DNA of 37,783 bases. Source: Pelobacter sp. (lineage in GTDB: Bacteria; Desulfobacterota; Desulfuromonadia; Geobacterales; Pseudopelobacteraceae). Location of the stretch: the NCBI GenBank assembly GCA_030824515.1, contig JAVBXN010000043.1:1-37783 (forward strand), written 5' to 3'. The position numbers and the translations under genes are program-made. The number at the start of each line of letters is the position of its first letter. Position 1 is the first letter of the stretch. The notes beneath the pieces were generated by a model that was not told where the DNA came from, searched no databases, and saw only the letters and a program-made list of their open reading frames with translations. Shown one piece after another: positions 8,488 to 17,936 of the stretch.

Positions 8488-9626
8488 ACGATGTTCCGGG
8501 CAAGCTTCACTGTAGCAGCTATGTTGCGTGATGTGCTACGGATATTTGCGGCTGCGTCAATCAAGGCATCCTCCTGTGTACAGACCCGGGAGAGTACACT
8601 GAAAACAGCGTCGATGCCATACCCATATACAAGCGCCACATCTTCCGCAAGAGTGCCGGCGATGCCGATCACCGGTTTGCCGTAGCGCCGGGCCACCCTC
8701 GCCACGCCGACCGGCGTTTTTCCGTGGATCGACTGGCTGTCCATGCGCCCCTCTCCGGTAATCACCAGGTCGGCATCCCGCACCACGGCCTCAAGCCCGA
8801 CAGCCTCCATGACAATATCGATGCCCGGTCGCAAAACTGCTCCGAAGAACGCCAACAGCGCCGCTCCCATGCCGCCGGCAGCTCCGCCCCCCGGCGCCAG
8901 AGCCACCTCCATCCCGAGATCCCTTTCGATCTGGCCGGCATAGTGGACCAGGCAGGCGTCCAGTTCTGCCACCATTGCCGGCGTGGCGCCCTTTTGCGGT
9001 CCGAAGACGACGCTGGCGCCGGCAGGTCCGGTCAGAGGATTGTCCACATCGCAGGCGGCCTCAATCCGGCACGATTTCAAACGCGTATCCAGGCCGCTGA
9101 TATCGATGCGAGACAGTTCTTTCAGACAGCCGCCGCCAAAACCGATCCCGGCGCCGGAACTATCCAGCAGTTTCACCCCCAGCGCCTGGAGCATGCCGGC
9201 GCCGCCGTCGTTGGTGGCGCTACCGCCGATGCCGACGATCAAATGGCAGATTCCGGCAGCCAGCGCGGCTTTGATCAGCTCTCCCGTTCCATAGCTGGTG
9301 GTCTTCAGCGGATTGCGCAGATGCGGAGCAACTAGCGCCAGTCCGCTGGCCGCCGCCATCTCGATCACCGCCGTACTCCCGTCCCCGGTCACTCCGTAAC
9401 AGGCCCTTACAGGTTCACCCAGCGGCCCGGTCACCATCACCTCGACCAAGTCTCCGTCAGTAGCCGCGACCATGGCCGCCACGGTACCCTCACCACCATC
9501 GGCCAGCGGAATTTTGATATAGTCGGCATCCGGGAATACCTCACGAAAACCGGCCTCGATTTCAGTGGCCACTTCTAAGGCCGACAGGCATTCCTTGAAT
9601 GAATCGGGAGCAATGACAATTTTCAT
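8484..9626 (-). CDS. Glycerate 2-kinase (GlxK/GarK family)
   Basis: 380 residues, the usual length for the family. It opens with MKIVIAPDSFKECLSA and has the DGGEGT segment, the GIGGSATNDGGAGML nucleotide/substrate region and a later ITGEGRMDSQS block, all typical of this family. The enzyme phosphorylates D-glycerate with ATP to 2-phosphoglycerate in the cytoplasm, feeding lower glycolysis. GGAGG lies ten bases before the ATG. It is the first gene of a short minus-strand operon with the UPF0270-like and zinc-ribbon genes. No glyoxylate carboligase or tartronate reductase lies in the window, so the glycerate source is not shown. Confidence 0.92.
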   Translation of the reverse strand: MKIVIAPDSFKECLSALEVATEIEAGFREVFPDADYIKIPLADGGEGTVAAMVAATDGDLVEVMVTGPLGEPVRACYGVTGDGSTAVIEMAAASGLALVAPHLRNPLKTTSYGTGELIKAALAAGICHLIVGIGGSATNDGGAGMLQALGVKLLDSSGAGIGFGGGCLKELSRIDISGLDTRLKSCRIEAACDVDNPLTGPAGASVVFGPQKGATPAMVAELDACLVHYAGQIERDLGMEVALAPGGGAAGGMGAALLAFFGAVLRPGIDIVMEAVGLEAVVRDADLVITGEGRMDSQSIHGKTPVGVARVARRYGKPVIGIAGTLAEDVALVYGYGIDAVFSVLSRVCTQEDALIDAAANIRSTSRNIAATVKLARNIV

Positions 9627-9684
9627 GATTCATTAACCTCCAGACAAGATATTAACAGATCATTCTGAATAGTTACGATGAAAG

Positions 9685-9728
9685 AAAAGGGCACCGGCTG
9701 TTTTTGGTTAAAAACAGCGGCGCCCTTT
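9685..9728 (-). terminator. Intrinsic terminator after the TetR gene
   Basis: A long hairpin pairs AAAGGGC-CC-GGCTGTTTTT with AAAACAGC-GG-GCCCTTT around a five-base loop. The internal T run followed by the 3' arm and TTTC on the minus strand suits transcription leaving the TetR gene. Confidence 0.75.
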
Positions 9729-9752
9729 GATATGAGCCTCAAGCATCTAGAT

Positions 9753-10343
9753 CTAGCTCAGTATGCCTTTGGTGAATATATCCATGTAATGCCTTATCAA
9801 TTCCTGATCGCGTTCGGGGGAATGATTGATTAATTCTTGAGTGGCTAAAGTGCTGAGGAAGTAATAATTAACCATTCCTGCCATAGCCAGTACGGTGTCA
9901 ACCGGGTTCAGGTCTTTTCTGAATTGATTTTTGGCTATACCGTCTTCGATAATTTGAACCAGAATCTGAATTACGTTCCCTATGGCCGGCTGGACTATCG
10001 ATGGGAAAAACTGGGTAGGGTTAGTCAGTTCGCTGGTATAAAACCTCAGCAGATATGGGTTGTTACGATGCCTTACTATTATCCACCGAATATAAGCTTC
10101 AATTTTTGCCAATGCTTCCGAATCTGTTTTGTTGATGTCGTCGATCTGTTCGAAGCTGGAGAATTGCTCTTGAAGTACTGAAGAATACAGCCCCTCCTTC
10201 CCCCCGAAATAATATGAGATCATGGATATACTGACTCCAGCAGACTTGGAAAGTTCCCTGATACTCACTCCGTTTAAACCGCGTTCGGCAAACAAACGTG
10301 TCGCGGTAGAAATCAATTTATTCCTGAGCTCATTTTTATCCAT
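9753..10343 (-). CDS. TetR family transcriptional regulator
   Basis: 196 residues from the ATG at 10341-10343. The N-terminus MDKNELRNKLISTATRLF and the following helix-turn-helix (GVSIRELSKSAGVS...ISYYFGGKEGLY) are classic TetR; the remaining helices form the ligand and dimer domain. The ATG has no clear ribosome site. A TTG at 10383-10385, with GGAGG ten bases upstream, would add 14 residues and is a real alternative start. The gene is divergent from the acetyl-CoA hydrolase/transferase at 10550, and a palindrome lies between them, so it probably controls that gene and itself. The ligand may be an acyl-CoA or related metabolite; that is inference. Confidence 0.88.
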   Translation of the reverse strand: MDKNELRNKLISTATRLFAERGLNGVSIRELSKSAGVSISMISYYFGGKEGLYSSVLQEQFSSFEQIDDINKTDSEALAKIEAYIRWIIVRHRNNPYLLRFYTSELTNPTQFFPSIVQPAIGNVIQILVQIIEDGIAKNQFRKDLNPVDTVLAMAGMVNYYFLSTLATQELINHSPERDQELIRHYMDIFTKGILS

Positions 10344-10459
10344 GCCGTTTTTATTAACATAATAGCTATTTAAATATCTAGACAATAAAAACCAGCCTCC
10401 AGGATTTGTATACAATAAATAATTGCATCAAACTTAACGTAATGCTATACACATTATAA

Positions 10460-10469
10460 CGAACGTTCG
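10460..10469. promoter_or_regulatory. Palindromic candidate TetR operator
   Basis: CGAACGTTCG is a perfect 10-bp palindrome in the divergent gap 10344-10549. Adding the next two bases on each side gives AACGAACGTTCGAT, with partial extra symmetry. Size, centring and place fit an operator serving both the TetR gene and the CoA-transferase gene. Confidence 0.6.
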
Positions 10470-10549
10470 ATTTATGGTGACATGAAATCATCAGCAGATT
10501 CACTATATATCTGCGTAAAAAAACCAGATGAAATAGAAAGGATATTTGA

Positions 10550-12112
10550 ATGTCGAAACTACATGAGAGAATCAAAAGGACAAGCCTCCACGCAAAAATC
10601 AAGAAAGTCGAAGATGTCATTGCCTTGTTCAAAAACGGGATGAATCTGGGCTGGTCGGGATTTACTCCTGCTGGCTATCCCAAGGTTGTTCCTATCGCTT
10701 TGGCAGACCATGTTGAGAAAAACAAGCTGCAGGGAAAATTAAAATTCAATCTCTTCATCGGGGCATCCGTCGGTGTCGAGACTGAGGATCGTTGGGCATC
10801 CCTCGATATGATCGACCGTCGTTGGCCGTATCAGACCGGCAAGAATATTCAGGCAGGCATCAATGAAGGGCGTATCCGGATGGGTGACCGACACCTTTCA
10901 ATGTTTGCCCAGGATCTGGGCTACGGTTTTTATACCAAGGATAACGGAGGTCGTCTCGATATCGCCATTATCGAATGCTCAGCCATTACCGAAGACGGCG
11001 GGCTGGTGTTGACAGCTTCCTGTGGCGCGGTTCCGGAAATTGTACAGATTGCCGACAAAATCATCATAGAACTGAACACCTCCCTCCCCAACTTCGAAGG
11101 TCTCCACGACATAATCGAGCCGATCAACCCTCCCAATCGCAAGCCGTATCTCATCAGCCGCGTTGACGATCGGGCCGGTTCACCCTATGTCCGGGTTGAC
11201 ACCGATAAGATTGTTGCCATTATTGAATCGAAACTGCCGGACAATGGCCGGTCTTTCAGCGAACAGGACGACACCTCCGAAGCGATTGCCAACAACATCA
11301 TCGATTTTTTCCAGTTTGAAGTAAAAAATGGCCGTTTACCCAAAAATTTGCTGCCGCTCCAGTCAGGAGTTGGTTCCATCGCCAATGCGGTAATCGGCGG
11401 CCTGGCAAACGGACCGTTCAGCGGTCTGAATGTATGGACCGAGGTACTGCAGGACACGATGCTAGATTTTCTCGATTCCGGTAAACTCGACTTTGCCTCC
11501 ACGGTTTCTCTTTCCTTTTCTGTGGAAGGGTTCAAGCGCTTTTACAGCAACTGGGACAAGTACAGTAGCAAGGTGCTGATGCGACCGCTTTCGATCGCCA
11601 ACCATCCCGAGCCGATCCGGCGGCTTGGCTGCATCGCCATGAATACCCCGGTCGAATTTGATATCTACGCCCACGCCAATTCCACTCTGGTTGGCGGCAC
11701 ACGGATGATAAACGGAATCGGCGGCTCCGGTGACTTCCTGCGCAACGCCTACCTTTCCATTATGCATACGCCATCGGCACGGCCATCCAAGGTTGACCCG
11801 ACCGGGATCACCTGTGTTGTGCCGCATGTCCCGCACGTTGACCATACCGAGCATGATCTGGATGTACTGGTTACGGAGCAGGGTCTTGCCGACCTGCGCG
11901 GCCTTGATCCCAAGACTCGCGCCCAGCTCATTATCGACAAATGCGCCCATCCCGATTACAAGCCAATCCTTCAGGAGTATCTCGATATGGCCACCAAGGA
12001 TTGCCTGGCCAGAAAGGCGGGGCATGAGCCGCAATTACTTGACCGGGTTTTCAAGATGCAGGTCAACCTGGCAAAGAACGGCACCATGAAAATAGCTAAC
12101 TGGGATATTTAG
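10550..12112 (+). CDS. Acetyl-CoA hydrolase/transferase family protein (probable succinyl-CoA:acetate CoA-transferase)
   Basis: 520 residues with AAAGGA seven bases before the ATG. The whole length fits the Ach1/AarC group: an N-terminal acetyl-CoA hydrolase/transferase domain with [12 protein letters not shown], and a C-terminal domain with [12 protein letters not shown] and a [11 protein letters not shown] ending. The likely catalytic glutamate, which forms the CoA thioester, is Glu298 in WTEVLQD. Family members move CoA from succinyl-CoA to acetate. In Geobacter this reaction both activates acetate and replaces succinyl-CoA synthetase in the TCA cycle; assigning that activity here is inference. 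Control by the divergent TetR protein is likely. Confidence 0.9.
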   Translation: MSKLHERIKRTSLHAKIKKVEDVIALFKNGMNLGWSGFTPAGYPKVVPIALADHVEKNKLQGKLKFNLFIGASVGVETEDRWASLDMIDRRWPYQTGKNIQAGINEGRIRMGDRHLSMFAQDLGYGFYTKDNGGRLDIAIIECSAITEDGGLVLTASCGAVPEIVQIADKIIIELNTSLPNFEGLHDIIEPINPPNRKPYLISRVDDRAGSPYVRVDTDKIVAIIESKLPDNGRSFSEQDDTSEAIANNIIDFFQFEVKNGRLPKNLLPLQSGVGSIANAVIGGLANGPFSGLNVWTEVLQDTMLDFLDSGKLDFASTVSLSFSVEGFKRFYSNWDKYSSKVLMRPLSIANHPEPIRRLGCIAMNTPVEFDIYAHANSTLVGGTRMINGIGGSGDFLRNAYLSIMHTPSARPSKVDPTGITCVVPHVPHVDHTEHDLDVLVTEQGLADLRGLDPKTRAQLIIDKCAHPDYKPILQEYLDMATKDCLARKAGHEPQLLDRVFKMQVNLAKNGTMKIANWDI

Positions 12113-12177
12113 TCTGTAAAAGGAATTTGAAACCCGGTTGAATTGGATAAATACGAATAAGTCTAACAATTGAAAAG

Positions 12178-12221
12178 AAACGGCAGTAAACCCATTATGT
12201 ATCTGTGGTTTACTGCCGTTT
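12178..12221. terminator. Bidirectional intrinsic terminator
   Basis: A perfect 15-bp stem (AAACGGCAGTAAACC with its complement at 12207-12221) surrounds a 14-base loop. It is A-rich on one side and T-rich on the other. It sits between the converging CoA-transferase and multihaem cytochrome genes and can serve both. Confidence 0.88.
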
Positions 12222-12248
12222 CCAGGCTTAGCCGCAGTAAGCTATCAA

Positions 12249-14690
12249 CTAAGGTCTGGATCCGGACGGGGTCAGATAGCCTGTGACTAATGTCTTCTGA
12301 GTTGTATCAAGGCCTGACAGGCTGTTTATAGTGACGCTTACGGAGTTGTCAAGCGCGCCGTTATCCAGAAAGTCGATCGAGTCATAGATCAGCCGCTTGG
12401 TATAAATCATGTTGTGGACATAGGCGCCCGGTTCGTGCCGGAGCAGGTTGAAATTGAATGCGGCGCCCATGGTATCGGCGTTGCCCCAATCTGTGATTGC
12501 ATTGCCGGGCTCACTATATCCGCTGCTCTTGAAGAAATATGGAGAGACATCGGCATAGTAGATATTTCTAGCCTCTAAAACTTTTTGCAATGCAAGCAAC
12601 GTTGCGGCAAATTTTATCTCGCGGCTGTTCATCCTGTTTCCGTCCAGATAGGCCGGGCCGGTATGACAACCGGCGCACGAGGTGCTGATGATCGCCGTGA
12701 CGACACCGCCCGCATCCCTGGTCAGGGGCGAGAATGTATGTTTATTCGGTGAACTCATGTGGCAACCGGCACAGGGGCCATCGCTGCCGGTATCATAATT
12801 ATAGGCTGTGTAGTTGTTGATGCCGACCTTATCATGTTTGAAGTGCCATTTGTTGCTGTAATCCCGACCGGTAAACTCGTAGCCGATGGACTTGAACAGT
12901 ATACCGGCAGCTGCCGCGGAATGGGAACCGATGAACGCCAGATTGGTAAAGTCGGCGCTGGCGGCAACTTTGGCCCTGATGCTCCGGCCGCTCTGCGTTC
13001 CGGAGTGACACTTAACGCACAGGTTGGAAGTATTGCCAACATTCGGATTGGTGTAGGTGTCGTCCACATAGGGCTGAACGGGAAGACTCGTCCGCAACGC
13101 CCCGGAGCTGATATCCGTATGGCAGCCGATACAGGAGAGTACATCCCTGGTTATTGAGGCTGCTCCCCAGGCGCTGGTTACTTTTGCTGTGGAATAGGCG
13201 ATGAAACCTGCCGTGGTGTGGCACTGGACACAGCCGGACAGGGTCTTGAAATCGTAAGCAAGCCAGGACTTCCCGCTGGTGTTGCCGTGACCGGAAGCAG
13301 CCCAATCCAGTCGTTGTGACAACAAGGCCGGGTCAGAAGCACTAGGCATGTTTGCCGTGGTTATGTGGCAGTTGTCACACCGGGTGTTCGGTGTCACGTA
13401 GGCGGCCCGGTAATTGGGATTGGTGATCGAGGTGTAGCCGTTGAAGTGCCGGGTGCCCAGGGAAAGTGACATAGTGGCGTCCGGATCGTGGACGTTGGGG
13501 TTGTGGCAGGCAACGCAGATATTCGCCAGCTGTGCCTCGGTGTTGTAGTGCAGGTTGTTCCCCTTGTGATGACAGGTAAAACAGAAGTTACCGCTGCCAT
13601 AGGGTGAATTATAGGTGAAGGTTGTCTCGTTCACCGCTCCCGAGCCCAATGGGCCTGGATGCCCTCCGGTATCGGCGCCAACATGGCAATTGGCGCACAT
13701 GACAAACAGGTTCTTGTGTGATGATGACGACCAGTTGCCAAATACGTTGCTGGTGATACCAACACCGCTCGCCTGGTGGCAAACCATACACGAAGCGCGG
13801 GCTGCGGCTGAGGCTGAACTGGCCGCGGCCACATAGGTGTTTGCGCTGTTTGAATAGGTGCCGTTACTGACGGTCAGTTGAAAGTTATAGGTGGCAATGG
13901 AAGAAGCGGTGAAGGTCGGCTTTGCCACATTGGCCGCACTGAGCGTTACCGCAGGCCCGCCGGTCTGCAGCCAGTCATAGGTCAGGGCGCCGCCGCCGTA
14001 CCTGATGCTGCTCCCGGACCCGTCAAGAGTGACACTGCTGCCGGGCAGAACGGTCTGGGTCGGGCCGGTATTAGCGATTACCCCCAGGAAATAGCCGGTT
14101 ATCGTCAGGGGATTCTCCGGAATGGTGAGGGTAAGGGTGACCGGTGTATTGAGACTCGCAGGCAGGGTGGCCGGTGAAAGCGTGTAACCCGATACGGGAA
14201 GACCATTTATGGCAATGACCTGATTCCCGGCAGTGGGGGTAAAAGTATAACTCTTGTTAGTGCCCAATTGCAGGCTGAGGCTCCCGGATGGTGACACGCT
14301 GCCGCCGGAATCGCCCGTATTGGCAGTTATTGAAGTGGTCCAGAGTACAAAGTTAACGTAGATACTCTGCGATGGTTTATCCGGAAAGGCAAGCAGTCCC
14401 ATCTGGTATGACAATGATGCAACCGGGGACTCCGGAGTAGTAACAGCGCCGTTTACCGTGTAAGTCGATATTTTATAACCGGGGCTTGCCGAAAGAATAA
14501 TCGGGAAATTCTGCTGCGAGGTATAGTTTTTAAATACGGAACCATTGACCGAGGTCTGGGGTGTGTCCGTACGCACCTGCAAGCTCCCGCCGCCGCTCCT
14601 GACCCACGTATTCAGCGACCAGGCGCAGGCCACTACCGGCAAGACCAGACAGGCCACAAGCAGTAACAAGCGAATACGAATTTTCCGCAT
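12249..14690 (-). CDS. Large secreted decahaem c-type cytochrome with PKD-like domain
   Basis: 813 residues. The signal peptide is about 1-22; VVA-Cys22 could act as a weak lipobox. Residues 25-200 are beta-rich repeats. A PKD/immunoglobulin-like domain follows (about 205-290, with GSSVTLDGSGS and YDW). Ten CXXCH motifs lie between Cys301 and His676: CMVCH, CANCH, CFTCH, CVACH, CDNCH, CVQCH, CIGCH, CVKCH, CAGCH and CAGCH. The remaining 135 residues have no haem site. It is likely an outer-surface or periplasmic electron carrier; reduction of metal or another extracellular acceptor is inferred. It follows the CX4CH cytochrome gene by 67 bases on the same strand, so the two may work together. 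Confidence 0.9.
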   Translation of the reverse strand: MRKIRIRLLLLVACLVLPVVACAWSLNTWVRSGGGSLQVRTDTPQTSVNGSVFKNYTSQQNFPIILSASPGYKISTYTVNGAVTTPESPVASLSYQMGLLAFPDKPSQSIYVNFVLWTTSITANTGDSGGSVSPSGSLSLQLGTNKSYTFTPTAGNQVIAINGLPVSGYTLSPATLPASLNTPVTLTLTIPENPLTITGYFLGVIANTGPTQTVLPGSSVTLDGSGSSIRYGGGALTYDWLQTGGPAVTLSAANVAKPTFTASSIATYNFQLTVSNGTYSNSANTYVAAASSASAAARASCMVCHQASGVGITSNVFGNWSSSSHKNLFVMCANCHVGADTGGHPGPLGSGAVNETTFTYNSPYGSGNFCFTCHHKGNNLHYNTEAQLANICVACHNPNVHDPDATMSLSLGTRHFNGYTSITNPNYRAAYVTPNTRCDNCHITTANMPSASDPALLSQRLDWAASGHGNTSGKSWLAYDFKTLSGCVQCHTTAGFIAYSTAKVTSAWGAASITRDVLSCIGCHTDISSGALRTSLPVQPYVDDTYTNPNVGNTSNLCVKCHSGTQSGRSIRAKVAASADFTNLAFIGSHSAAAAGILFKSIGYEFTGRDYSNKWHFKHDKVGINNYTAYNYDTGSDGPCAGCHMSSPNKHTFSPLTRDAGGVVTAIISTSCAGCHTGPAYLDGNRMNSREIKFAATLLALQKVLEARNIYYADVSPYFFKSSGYSEPGNAITDWGNADTMGAAFNFNLLRHEPGAYVHNMIYTKRLIYDSIDFLDNGALDNSVSVTINSLSGLDTTQKTLVTGYLTPSGSRP

Positions 14691-14757
14691 AAATCTCCAC
14701 CTTATCTTCTGAACATAACTGTTGAAATATTAACCTCGGGGTTTTCTTTACTTACTG

Positions 14758-16617
14758 TCAGTCCCCGCCGGGTGATACGGCGTGACAATCCACGCAGGTC
14801 AGAACTGTACCCCAGACAGCGGTGCCGTTATTATGGCAGCTGATGTTGCTGCAGGTGCCCCCGGTAATGGCAAAAACGTAAGTGAAGGTAACCCCGACGC
14901 CCGGAGACAGATCATAGGCCTGGTTGACATGTTTCAGGGTGCTTGAAATGGCAATTCCATCGGAGGTGGTGCTGCTGTGACAGATATTGCAGCCAAAGTT
15001 GTGTCTGGCGTGACTGTTCGCCTTGGGGCTGCCGTTGCCGTATGCGGGAGGATTGCCGTGACAGCTGCCGCAGCTCAGGACTCCGGAACCCCAGACGGTC
15101 GAAGTGTTAAGCGGAACACTTCCGGTCGCCAGCGAGGTTCCGTCGGAATGGCAGTAGACGCTGGAACAGGAGCCATAGCCATCGCCCGGCTCGGGCGTGC
15201 CGCCGTAGGTGCCGCCATATTTGGTTAAGAAGCTGACATCAACCTTATGGTTAATATGCAAGTCCGTTAAATTGGTATCCGATCCATAATGACACTGGGT
15301 ACAGGAATTAGTGGCAAAACCGGCGCCATAGTGGCAAATACCGCATCCGGTAATACTCCCGGCGAAACCATAGCTCATATGTTTGTCATGACTGCCTGAG
15401 AGCATCTTGTTAAGCGCGCCGTGATAGCCATCGCCGTGACAGGTGCCGCATTTGCCGGTGGCTGACACTCCCCATTTAGGCGTGGAGTAGGTTGGTGGCC
15501 AACTTCCGCCTGCGCCCTGTCCGCTCGAGTGACAATACACGTTTTCACAGTTCGCGTAACCCGAACCGGGATTTTTCTGCATTGGTGAAAGGCGTCCGCT
15601 GTATTTGCCGAAAACAGCCGTGGTAGTACTGTCAAAGGCCACATTTACCAGCTTGTTAAGATGGTTCATGGTCGTGGAGATTGTCATCTCTGGTGTGACG
15701 GTCGCAGCATGGCATTTGTAACATGCTACCGGAACACCATACGAATATGCCGGATCCAGATGGGTTCTGTGACTTCCTGTGACCGGAGCCGCCTCATGAC
15801 ATCCTCCGCACCCAAGCGTCCCCCCCCAGGTGGCTGTCTGTTTGGGGGCATTGTAACTTGTCGCCTTGGTGCCGGGACTGTGGCAATAGGTAGCAGTACA
15901 GTTTCCGAAGACATTGTTCTGGCTGGGCAGATAATCGTTGAGCGGACCGGAATAGGAACCGCTGCCGTTATTGGGAGCAGCGGCGAAGCTGATTTTCAGA
16001 TCGCGATTGCCTGCACTGGTGGCATGCGCAAAGGTGGCGTTGTCCGGGTGACATTTTTTGCAGTTGCTGGTGCCGGGATAATATTGATTGTGTTTGGCGT
16101 GACTTCCAGCTGCACCGCCCGAATAGGCAGAAGCCGTGCCTGAAGGTGGCGCGCCATGACATGTGCTGCAGGTAGTCAGCTCCGGTGCGCTGGCCCAGAC
16201 AGGAGAGATTGTCTCGAAGTGGCAGTTGACGTTGGCACAGGCTCCCATGGCAGGAATCGCGGTCTGAGACCAGGCGGATGTATTGTTGTTATAAGCCGGA
16301 TAATAGGTTGTGTTCGGCGAATTGTTGATGCGTGACGATATTTTGATCCTGCCGTCACGGTGGGATGAAGTGAAGCTGCTGCTGCCGGGATGGCAGATGC
16401 TGCAAGCGGTGGAGGAAGCCGGTGAGTCCAGGTGGGTGCGGTGATTTCCTGAAAAACCGCCGGTGGAAGGATTACGGAAAATGGAGTCAAGCGGACGAAA
16501 GTCTACTGGGTTTGACGTACCATGACAGCCATTGCACTGAAGAGCGGCTGTTGCAGTCGTCACCCACGCGGTGATCAGTAAAGCTGCCATGATAACGCAT
16601 TGAAAATACAGCTTCAT
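14758..16617 (-). CDS. Multihaem cytochrome of the Geobacter CX4CH...CXXCH family
   Basis: 619 residues with a signal peptide cleaved near residue 24. There are 12 CXXCH motifs, from CNGCH at 28-32 to CVDCH near the C-terminus. There are also five CX4CH motifs: CANVNCH, CTATYCH, CENVYCH, CSSVYCH and CSNISCH. These alternate in modules, each CX4CH followed about 20-40 residues later by a tryptophan-containing strand and a CXXCH. This alternation is the hallmark of a Geobacter-specific cytochrome family. Whether the CX4CH sites bind haem is not shown by sequence. It lies between the SagB-like gene and the decahaem gene, all minus strand. No strong ribosome site was seen. Confidence 0.9.
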   Translation of the reverse strand: MKLYFQCVIMAALLITAWVTTATAALQCNGCHGTSNPVDFRPLDSIFRNPSTGGFSGNHRTHLDSPASSTACSICHPGSSSFTSSHRDGRIKISSRINNSPNTTYYPAYNNNTSAWSQTAIPAMGACANVNCHFETISPVWASAPELTTCSTCHGAPPSGTASAYSGGAAGSHAKHNQYYPGTSNCKKCHPDNATFAHATSAGNRDLKISFAAAPNNGSGSYSGPLNDYLPSQNNVFGNCTATYCHSPGTKATSYNAPKQTATWGGTLGCGGCHEAAPVTGSHRTHLDPAYSYGVPVACYKCHAATVTPEMTISTTMNHLNKLVNVAFDSTTTAVFGKYSGRLSPMQKNPGSGYANCENVYCHSSGQGAGGSWPPTYSTPKWGVSATGKCGTCHGDGYHGALNKMLSGSHDKHMSYGFAGSITGCGICHYGAGFATNSCTQCHYGSDTNLTDLHINHKVDVSFLTKYGGTYGGTPEPGDGYGSCSSVYCHSDGTSLATGSVPLNTSTVWGSGVLSCGSCHGNPPAYGNGSPKANSHARHNFGCNICHSSTTSDGIAISSTLKHVNQAYDLSPGVGVTFTYVFAITGGTCSNISCHNNGTAVWGTVLTCVDCHAVSPGGD

Positions 16618-16692
16618 GCATAATCCGATAACCTGTATAAAATAAGATGTACATTAAGCCTACTAATTTAAGCAACAATAATGCCATATATA

Positions 16693-17466
16693 TCATATTC
16701 TATTAATCTTGCCCACCGGGGCGATGTAGGTCACGAACTCTTCATCACCGTCCACTCCCAGCAGTTCGTCAACCAGTTGCTGATTGTAGGCGGCGATGGC
16801 GCAGGTGCCGGCGCCAATGGCTTCACAGGCCAGGTAGAGGTTCTGGCAGAGATGGCCGGCATCCAGCGCGATTACCTTGTATGATGCCTCAGCGTAGCGC
16901 CATTCGGTACGGGCCGGGATAGCAGTCCAGAGGAAGGTGACAGCTGCCTGCCCGGTGAAAGCCTGGCCCCGGGTCGCAGCCGTGAGCAGCACAGGCAGCT
17001 TTTCGACGGTTCTTTCAACCACCAGTGAATTATCCAGCGGCAGGTATCGATATATCACCCCGTTTTCCAGGCCTTCCACCCTGTTGACGGCAAGATAGGT
17101 TTCGAACGGGTGGCGGCATCCGGCAGACGGCACGGTTCGCAGTACCGCCGCTTCGTGGAGCTGTTTGCGGACGCCCTGGCAGGCCCAGAGCAGGAAAGCC
17201 AGTTCATCCAGCGACAGCGATTCTTTTGCAAATTCCCGGTGGCTCTCGCGTCCGGCAATCGCGGCCTGCAGATCGCAGGGAGGAATGGACCATTCCGCCC
17301 TGTCAGGTAGCGGCACGGTTCTGCTTCCGGTCGGCACAGGTTTTTGAGCCGGTGGCGGATGCAGCCCCTGTGACTGCTCCGTTGTCCAGAAATTGACCTC
17401 TTCCCTGATCCGGTCAGTCAGGAAATAGCGGCCGCTCTCGGTGGTTATCGCAGCATGTTTTTTCAT
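16693..17466 (-). CDS. SagB-type nitroreductase-fold dehydrogenase
   Basis: 257 residues from the ATG at 17464-17466 (MKKHAAITTE), preceded by GGAGG ten bases upstream; the longer frame to 17511 has no such site. The SRTVPLPDR segment, the RESHREF active region, the PSAGCRHPFETYL block and GHLCQNLYLACEAIG are typical of SagB/ThcOx-like FMN oxidoreductases. In peptide-toxin clusters SagB oxidises azolines to azoles, but no SagC, SagD or precursor gene lies here, so a stand-alone reductase or dehydrogenase is more likely. It follows the thiamine-binding gene by 74 bases. Confidence 0.82.
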   Translation of the reverse strand: MKKHAAITTESGRYFLTDRIREEVNFWTTEQSQGLHPPPAQKPVPTGSRTVPLPDRAEWSIPPCDLQAAIAGRESHREFAKESLSLDELAFLLWACQGVRKQLHEAAVLRTVPSAGCRHPFETYLAVNRVEGLENGVIYRYLPLDNSLVVERTVEKLPVLLTAATRGQAFTGQAAVTFLWTAIPARTEWRYAEASYKVIALDAGHLCQNLYLACEAIGAGTCAIAAYNQQLVDELLGVDGDEEFVTYIAPVGKINRI

Positions 17467-17540
17467 CGGCAGATGTCCTCCGTAACCGATCGGAACCTGA
17501 TTGCCCCACATATCCGGATAGATATTTTATGCGTTCCTGT

Positions 17541-17852
17541 TCAAGGTAACCCGCCGGCCAGCTTGTTCTTCACGCTTGCAACCTTGTCTTCCATGGACTG
17601 GTTCCTGTCGGTGCGTGTTCCCAGTTTGATGGTGGTAGTGATGCGCGGCGCCCCCATGGAGTGGATTTTTTCGTGGCATTTCCTGATTGCCGCGAACACT
17701 GCGTCCCACTCGCCTTCTATGTTGGTTCCATAGGAGTGCAGCGAGGTTTTCAGACCCGCATGCGACAGAATTTTTTCGCATTCAGCAATGTATGCTGACA
17801 GTGACACGCCAACACCAATCGGGACTATGCACAGGTCTACCAGTACTTTCAT
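17541..17852 (-). CDS. MTH1187/YqgV (UPF0045) thiamine-binding family protein
   Basis: 103 residues, the normal length. MKVLVDLCIVPIGVG...SAYIAECEKIL and SYGTNIEGEWDAVFAAIRKCHEKIH followed by TTIKLGTRTD match the UPF0045 family, small ferredoxin-like-fold proteins reported to bind thiamine-type ligands. The in-cell role is unclear. The strand before the ATG carries AAAGGAGATG, a good ribosome site. It lies 84 bases after the CHASE2 kinase gene and may be read with the SagB-like gene downstream. Confidence 0.88.
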   Translation of the reverse strand: MKVLVDLCIVPIGVGVSLSAYIAECEKILSHAGLKTSLHSYGTNIEGEWDAVFAAIRKCHEKIHSMGAPRITTTIKLGTRTDRNQSMEDKVASVKNKLAGGLP

Positions 17853-17936
17853 CTTTTCATCTCCTTTGCCTGGAAATTATTTATAAGGCATAGGGTACCG
17901 GATCCACGTCCATCCTGGGCTGCATTATTTTGCAGA

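Noticed and set aside
16693..17466. Azole-modified peptide (Sag-type) biosynthetic cluster
   Set aside because: Only the SagB-like enzyme is present; no cyclodehydratase, docking protein, precursor or exporter gene is nearby.
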